Shown here one piece after another: positions 57,604-64,000 of a stretch of DNA of 64,000 nucleotides. Each line of letters begins with the position of its first letter. Positions within the stretch are counted from its first letter, which is position 1. Under the pieces are notes generated by a model that was not told the origin of the DNA, ran no database searches, and saw nothing but the letters and a program-made list of their open reading frames with translations. The stretch is from contig OZ059898.1 of assembly GCA_964057225.1 (NCBI GenBank), positions 6,882,001 through 6,946,000 on the forward strand, given 5' to 3'. The position numbers and the translations under genes were made by a program. Source of the stretch: Auanema rhodensis. Taxonomy: Eukaryota; Nematoda; Chromadorea; Rhabditida; Rhabditidae.

Positions 57604-58722
57604 TCAAACCTTCACAATATCGTAGTCAACTACACATGAATCCACTTGGCTATCGCCTCCTAGATCTCTAGCTGAACAAACTCGTTCAGCTACATAAAAT
57701 GGAATTATAGGACGTCCACCTTCAACTCTAAATTTTTTAAAAATATCGGATTATGTGAAAGATAATGATACGTAAATGGACTAGTGTTGCACTTCTTAGC
57801 ACCACCAAAACCGCAACTTTGTTTGTAAGAGCACAATCCACATGGTTTTTCAGATTTGAGAATAAACTGCATATATTCATAGAAATTGTTCAAAGCCTAA
57901 AAAATTAATTATATTAGCTATAATTAGGTTTTACCTTTTCATATCGATTAACAAATACATAAAACCAATGATGTTTACAAACATTTGAAACTTGCTCTAA
58001 GTATCGTGCCTAAGTTTTAATTTAAAACAATTCTTCGCATATTTTATTTTGAGAAACCTGTCCATTTTTTTCGGGCCAAACACATGGTCCCCAACTACTC
58101 CAATTACTGCATTCAGAAGTTCGTACTGCGTTGGAATACACAGCAGCAAGTTGTGCTTGTGCTGTAAGAAATACTAATAGCTGATTAATATAAAATTATT
58201 TAATTCATTCAAGAAAGAACAAAGCTTAATGCTTTTCTTTACTATTCATACGAAGGACACTGTGTCAAGGGCGAATCTTATCATAAGAACCAAAACGATT
58301 TAAGATTAATATTTCAACCATTCCTAACCTATGTTAGATATTTAACAATTTTGCTCAAAAAAATAGGTTTAAATCTTAATTAAGAAATGAGAAAACTGAA
58401 GGATTCAAAGTTTTACTAATAAAGTATGCCACTTGTGGATACAGAAGTGCTTCATTCTCTAAGAATAGAACTTGTTGAGTTTTGAAAATAAGTTGGATAT
58501 TCACAGATAATATGTTTTTACTATATTACAAGTACAATATCATATAGTTAGAAAGTTCAAAAATAATTGTATTTGTTTATTTAATTCGATACATTACATT
58601 CCGAAAAGGAAATAAAGAATAACGTTTTAAGGGAAAAAATCGAAAAAAAAAACTATTTAGTTTCAAATAAGAAATGACCTACCAATCGAAGATATACATA
58701 GAACGATTATAATACTTAACAT
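57604..58722 (-). CDS. Small secreted cysteine-rich protein with TSP1-like motif
   Basis: Exon 1 (58722 downward) reads MLSIIIVLCISSI, and after an intron of about 520 nt continues AQAQLAAVYSNAVRTSE, together a signal peptide and its cleavage region. Next comes the TSP1-like 'CSNWSSWGPCVWPEKNGQ'. Then 'NVCKHHWFYVFVNRYEKALN', 'KSEKPCGLCSYKQSCGFGGA' and 'KCNTSPFTVEGGRPIIPFYV' (the last join removes a 45-nt intron) lead to the end 'DSCVVDYDIVKV', TGA at 57604-57606. About ten cysteines and no C-terminal TM suggest an extracellular, disulfide-bonded protein. I know no named orthologue. It shares a 12-bp upstream motif with the other TSP1 gene at 41.5-43.2 kb. Confidence 0.75.
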
Positions 58723-61255
58723 CGTTTATTCTACCTTATCCACGTGAAGAAGATGAATTGATGCAGACTTTATAGATTTAGAAGTATCTACTGTTCGTAG
58801 AATAGACAATATGAAAACCACGCCCTCCTAACATCCGTGTGGCTTCAGGAGAAAAGTGGGACATCATCCTCACAGGTCATCATGTATTAAACAATTTATA
58901 ATTAGGAACTTGTTACATTTGAAGATTTGAAAAATAATATAGATGATCTATATTTGATTTGAATAAAATGAATTATAAATTATATATAAATAGTTGGTTG
59001 GGTTCTGATTACTAACAATGATTTATAAGGTAATTTCCATATTTTAAGATTTTATAAGTAAAAGATTTATTATATATACATAACATTATTTCAATAGTAC
59101 AAGTTGTAAATAGTTTTTTGTGTTTAAATACAATATTCCATAATCAATTACTTTTAATTTTATGAATATATAGATACATATGTCTAAGACTATCAGACGC
59201 AAACTACGGTTCTTTCTGAGGTCATTTCAATTCTCATCGTTCGTCTATTGATATTTCTTCATTCGATATCAAAATATATTTAACATCGTTGTTTTGTCTA
59301 TAAAATATATTTCATTTTTTTATGAAGATACCTTTCTTATCTAATTTTCAAATAGTTATATCTATGGTTTTTTAAACCAGGTTACGTGAATATGTGTAGA
59401 AAAGTTCTGGAATACTATCTCAAGTGAATGTTGATTTTAAATTTTAGGAAAATGTTAAATAAGGTTTATTGATTCTTGATTTCCGAATCATTTCAGACCT
59501 GCTGCCATGTGGGTCAAGAGTTATCGAATAAAGAATTATTGTTCATTATGGTGATTTCTGATTTAGTACTTCAACATTTGTAGTTTTTAAACTTTCCGAC
59601 ACTTTCCTTTTTCATGATTCCCAATGGAAGATGTTAATAAGTAACATGATATTGAACTTTTTGAATCTGCTAACGATGATAAGAATAATTTATAATGTGA
59701 AAGTATTTAAGCAAAAATTTCAATAATATATTAAACAAATTTTTTTCTCTAGGTATAGTCTGTGCAATTTTGGTTTTAGACTCATCATTGTTATAAATAA
59801 TAAGACTTGGTCTTATTATCGGCTATCAGTAATTTTTTATTAGATGATAGCGCAAAAAAAGTTCAAATTAACTTCAGCCACAAAATGACTACTTTTTTCC
59901 CACAAAACTATTCAGCTTGTTACATTTATAGGTGAAAGTATTGCAACTTCTCTTTATTTTGCTTTTACATATACAGAAATAACTAGTAGATTTTCTTTCA
60001 TTTCGTGAATTCGTCCAATTTTTTTCCTTTTTTTTGGTCATTTTATGTGTGAATACTAAGCATGAGAGAATAAAGAGTTGCATTGTATCAGCAGTTTTAA
60101 CACGTAACTGTTTCTTTGGTATGTCGAACTTTTTAGTTTAAATTTGGTATTAAAATGCAACGCTGATGAATTATAAGTACGGATTATAATAAGAAGAAGT
60201 TTAATTTGGCATTGTTAATTCATTGTCAAATACTATCCAAGTATTTTCTTAACGATTGAAGCCGAAAATTCTTCAACTAATATCCACGTAGTCATCTGAG
60301 AATGACGGAAAACGGGTATTTCTAACAGGATTGAACTACAAACGCTTGTCTTACTCGCTTATGGGCTGTAATCGTCAAAGAATTTTCTTTTTTTGCGCGT
60401 ACGGTATTACATGATTACGTGGATAATCACAGGTGTAACTAGGACCAAAAAACGTTCACAAATGATTGTTTATTCAATGAATTGAATTATCTCAGTTTCT
60501 TCCTGTCTGCTTTATTGATTTATTTTCATTTTTATCGATTTATTATGCATATTATGATACTGTTTTGAAATATTATTCAAACTGTTGTTAGTAATGATCA
60601 ACTGTTACTTATTTTCGTTATTAGAAAATCATATGAAAAATGAAACATATAGGTCATCTGACCGACAAGAAAGCTTCACTTCTTGAGTTGAGATAACCGC
60701 ACGCGACTGCTGGAAGCGCAGCGGTCAATTCCGAGTGCAACGGGGGTTGGATTGGCACGAGAAAAAGGCTGATCCATCCATGACCGAACAGAATCTCGAA
60801 AACAATTGTAGAAATGAACTTAATCGGTTTGATTGCCGGTGGTCTTAAAAACTTTTTTCCAGTTTGTTTTGCCCTTTTTTTAATGTACCCTCTTGTTATG
60901 TGTTTTAAAATGCCGTGGTATTGCGCATCGATTCATATTGCTTCTTCGTTAGTTCCTGTCTCAATTTTTTTGTAATTTTTTGGGACTGTTATCTATTTGT
61001 ATAATTTACTGCAAATGTGTCTTTGGCTATGTGTTTTCAAAACATTATCTATCATGTGATCAGAGACCATCAATGGTGATAAGGTGAAATCGATTTTCAT
61101 TCTCGAATTTTACTAGTTTTGCATTATTGTTTTATATTTACTGAAGCTTAGTATCTATGATATTATGATTTTAATCGCTTTCATATCAAATTTTTATCTT
61201 TCTATGTTTACCTAAGTATTTGTTTTCCACTAAAAAAATTCTTATTAAGGCTTTC
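58723..61255. promoter_or_regulatory. Divergent region between secreted TSP1-like gene and PP2C
   Basis: About 2.5 kb, mostly AT-rich. The left end has the 12-mer CTACTGTTCGTA at 58788-58799, 66 bp before the minus-strand start. A conspicuously GC-richer island at 60670-60840 probably marks the PP2C transcription start or a non-coding first exon. It is followed by a short open frame, 60814-60975 (53 codons, hydrophobic), which might be an upstream ORF. The PP2C ATG is preceded by 'attaag', a possible acceptor. Confidence 0.4.
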
Positions 61256-62850
61256 ATGGGCCAAACACTTAGTGAACCAGTGACGACGAAGGCGTCCGCT
61301 TCATGCGCTAATGAATCTTATTTGGTAGCTTCTAGTTGTATGCAAGGATGGAGAATAAGTTTGCTTATAATTATAAAGTTTGTCTAAGTTCAATATTTAG
61401 ATATGGAAGATGCACATACCCACTTGTTAGCATTACCTGATGACCCACACTGTGCCTTTTTCGCTGTTTATGATGGGCATGGAGGACCAAAGGTATGTTT
61501 CAACAAACAATTTGTATTTCTGAATGCTTTCTCAGGTTTCTCAGTACGCCGGAATTAATCTACATAAACAAATATTACAAACCAAGGAATATCGTAAGTT
61601 AAAATTATATATAATGTAAAATAAAATATTTTTCATTCAGGCGAAGGAAACTTGGTTGGTTCTCTTAGAAAAGGTTTTTTGGCTTTAGACGACCAGATGC
61701 GACAGGTGACCAGTTCACTTTTTCGTTTCCTAATCGTAAAAAAGCATTTTAGGACGAGGAAATGAAAGATGATGCTTCAGGAACAACAGCAGTTGTTGTT
61801 TTAATCAAGAACAAAGTATTATATTGTGGTATGTTGTTAAAACTACTTTTAAATACTTTTTATTATAAGTTTGTTTCACCACTCTTTTCAGGAAATGTTG
61901 GAGATTCGAGAGCTGTCGTATCAGTGTGTGGAGAGGCTAGACCACTTAGTTATGATCATAAACCAGCCAATGAGAGCGAGGTAATGGTTATAAGTGATAA
62001 TTATTACAAATCATAATTTCAGTCCAAAAGAATTATTGCTGCTGGTGGCTGGGTCGAGTTTAATCGAGTAAATGGAAATTTGGCTCTATCTCGAGCTTTG
62101 GGTGATTTTTGGTTTAAGAGAAACGAAGCAAAGTCCGCTGAAGAACAGATTGTTACAGGTTGGTACTTATATTATAATTCTTGTTTATTTTTATTGATTA
62201 AGCTTATCCTGAAGTCATCAAGGACGAATTATCTGACGAACATGAGTTTATGGTTCTTGCTTGTGATGGTATTTGGGATGTTATGAGCAACCAAGAAGTC
62301 GTGGACTTCATTCGTGAACGTTTAGCTGAAAAGCGAGATCCTCAAACAGTATTTTCTGATTTTCTTTACTTTTCTTATAATTTTTTTTGAAGATCTGCGA
62401 GGAACTTCTTACTCGTTGTCTAGCTCCAGATTGCCAAATGGGAGGGCTTGGCTGTGATAACATGACTGTAAGTTTTCTAGCGAATTTGAAGATTCCCAGT
62501 TATTTTTTTGTATATCTAAATTGGAAATCTTTAGGTTGTCATTGTTGGCTTCCTTCAAGGTGATTCTGCAAATGCTTTAGCAGCGAAATGTGCAAGGCAA
62601 GCTGTAATAACTAACCAGGTAACTAACAAAGTAAGTATTGTGTATGTCTTAGTGATTTAATGAATTGCTGTCCGTTAAGGTGATAGGAGAATTTGATGAA
62701 AGTGCAGCGGGATCTTGGAATCTAAATGTAGAATCGGAGAAAGAAGAAGGATTCCATACTCCTCAACCATCGCCAAATCCTGATAAGGAATTGGCCAATA
62801 CCGAAGAAAATTCAGACAATGATCAACCTCCTAGTGAATTTAGTACATAA
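61256..62850 (+). CDS. ppm-2: PP2C-family Ser/Thr phosphatase (PPM-2/PPM1-like)
   Basis: Mg2+/Mn2+-dependent protein phosphatase. The N-terminus [20 protein letters not shown] retains Gly2 for N-myristoylation, reported to matter for C. elegans PPM-2. All PP2C motifs are present: 'MEDAHTH', metal-binding 'YDGHGG', '[12 protein letters not shown]', '[11 protein letters not shown]', '[20 protein letters not shown]', '[17 protein letters not shown]', and '[15 protein letters not shown]' with the final metal-binding Asp. An acidic, Pro/Ser/Asn-rich tail follows ('[20 protein letters not shown]') with TAA at 62848-62850. About eleven exons. Two in-frame 5' splice sites 12 nt apart (62619 and 62631) allow a four-residue VTNK insertion. 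The similarity to C. elegans T23F11.1 is recalled, not computed. Confidence 0.97.
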
Positions 62851-63632
62851 GGTTTATTTACTTATAAGAATTGTTAAACGTGTTGCTTGTTACAGGCAAT
62901 GCGTATTGGAACGGATAATTCGTTCCGCTACAAAGGGAATAATTAACGTGCAAACTTGGGTATTTTGTATATTTCTGCACAATTCTCATATTAACCATAT
63001 TTAGAGTATTGTTTTTATTTACCAGGAATTTATACATTGATTTAAACTGATTTCTATAGTAATCCTGCAGGTCGATATAATCTTACGCATCTTCTAAACC
63101 TGGCTTTATCCAGTGCTTTGATATCGCTATTCACGACTTATTTCTCTGAATCTGCTGTGATATTATTGCTCATTGCACGTTACATCTACATCAGTTGTCC
63201 CTTGAGATCGTATTACCTGTCGATAAGTTTCATTCATTAAATGTTTTTACCTAAACACTTGTAAGCCTTCTTGTGATTTGTTTGTTTTTTATTCATAAAT
63301 TCCTCCAGGAAATGCCTTATCCTTACGCAACAATGGATGTGTAATGATTATAATGCTTCACGATTATTCTATACAGTTTGTCCTGCTACACTTTCCTGTT
63401 ACTTACACCAAAGTAGGTCTAGGGTCTTCTTTTTTCTGTTCCAATTGTTTTATTTTGAAAGAATTGGCAAGTACCTAAGCTTGTACCAATATCGTTAAGT
63501 GCTGATGTAACTGTTTTGTAAATAGATTGTTGAAAGAATAAAAATTTACTTCATATACTGGAAATTAACATGATCTATCAGTTAGTTAGTTAACATAAAA
63601 CGTGCATAAGTTAGGATACAAAAAACTCCTAT
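62851..63632. other. Convergent intergenic region
   Basis: 3' flanks of PP2C (plus) and the partial minus-strand gene. An AATAAA at about 63538-63544 could serve PP2C. No exon is supported. Confidence 0.45.
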
Positions 63633-64000
63633 CTAGTAAACAAACTTATTACTATAAGTCACCTCGTACCCAGAAAATGGACCAGCAGTAACGGGTGCTT
63701 CCGAGTAGTGAGGATTAGAAAACTGAAACAAATCATACTTACTATACTATAATCACATAACTGAACTTACAGATGTAGATTGGGTGTTAGAACGTGGAGT
63801 TTCGTCAGAAGGGTTTCTATTAGCAGTAGTACTTTCACCATTAGCAGGGACGACATTGTCGTTGAAAAGAGGATTATCAAATTCAACTCTAACACAGTTC
63901 GTGGGCTGAGGAGCACGGGGTGTTCTAAAAACATTCATATGTTAGAATTATTAATATTAATCTCTATACCTTATGCTGTTAATATTAGGTATGTGGTTTC
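63633..64000 (-). CDS. 3' end of a receptor-like gene with FxNPxY endocytic motifs (partial)
   Basis: Three exons of a gene that continues beyond the window. Reading inward: 'NHIPNINSIRTPRAPQPTN' (with an intron after 'SI'), 'CVRVEFDNPLFNDNVVPANG', then a Ser/Thr/Asn-rich linker ('NPSDETPRSNTQSTS'). The last exon reads 'FSNPHYSEAPVTAGPFSGYE' and 'VTYSNKFVY', TAG at 63633-63635. FSNPHY fits the FxNPxY clathrin/PTB sorting signal, and FDNPLF is a near match. Such paired motifs are typical of cytoplasmic tails of LDL-receptor-related proteins (LRP1/LRP2 type), so I infer a lipoprotein-receptor-like endocytic receptor. The ectodomain and TM are outside the window, so this stays provisional. Confidence 0.7.

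Noticed and set aside
60690-60760. B-box-like 'GGTCAATTCCG' suggesting a tRNA relic
   Set aside because: No matching A box at the right distance and no cloverleaf stems.

Overview
The window is eukaryotic nuclear DNA from a nematode. Genes are split by very short introns (mostly about 40-60 nt, GT...TTTCAG type) in a very AT-rich background. Several gene families point to nematodes: a serpentine chemoreceptor, an SXP/RAL-2 protein, secreted thrombospondin type-1 proteins, and a PP2C almost identical in its motifs to C. elegans PPM-2. Splice-acceptor-like sequences lie just upstream of many start codons, which suggests spliced-leader trans-splicing. I cannot name the species or clade.

Layout. 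1-9.6 kb: a divergent pair of genome-maintenance genes, SLX4 (minus) and TONSL (plus), sharing a 355-bp intergenic region. 10-11.5 kb: a short secreted collagen. 12.8-13.0 kb: a possible two-exon small gene. 13.6-27.2 kb: four minus-strand genes in tandem, namely PI4KA, PSME3, MITD1 and a 7TM chemoreceptor, with gaps of 285-395 bp that could allow an operon. One PI4KA intron holds a tRNA-like (SINE-like) insertion.

27-50 kb is gene-poor, AT-rich and full of CT and TA microsatellites. It contains a PGAP2/Frag1-family membrane protein (plus), an unrecognised four-TM protein (minus), a tRNA-Glu(UUC), an SXP/RAL-2 protein (minus) and a secreted or membrane-anchored thrombospondin-repeat protein (minus). 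About 6.5 kb without a convincing gene precedes RCAN.

49.8-56.7 kb is dense again: RCAN (calcipressin, plus); SLC35B3-type PAPS transporter and RPS12 (minus tandem, 139 bp apart); and two unrecognised plus-strand genes. 57-61 kb holds an orphan first exon, a second small secreted TSP1-like gene (minus) and a long upstream region. 61.3-62.9 kb is a complete PP2C phosphatase. The right edge (63.6-64 kb, minus) is the 3' end of a gene whose predicted tail carries FxNPxY-like endocytic motifs, probably an LDL-receptor-type protein.

Functional links: SLX4 and TONSL both act at damaged replication forks; PI4KA, MITD1, PGAP2 and SLC35B3 serve membrane and secretory pathways; RCAN and PP2C are phosphatase-signalling genes. 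All product calls come from reading translated exons against remembered family motifs; exon borders were inferred by eye.
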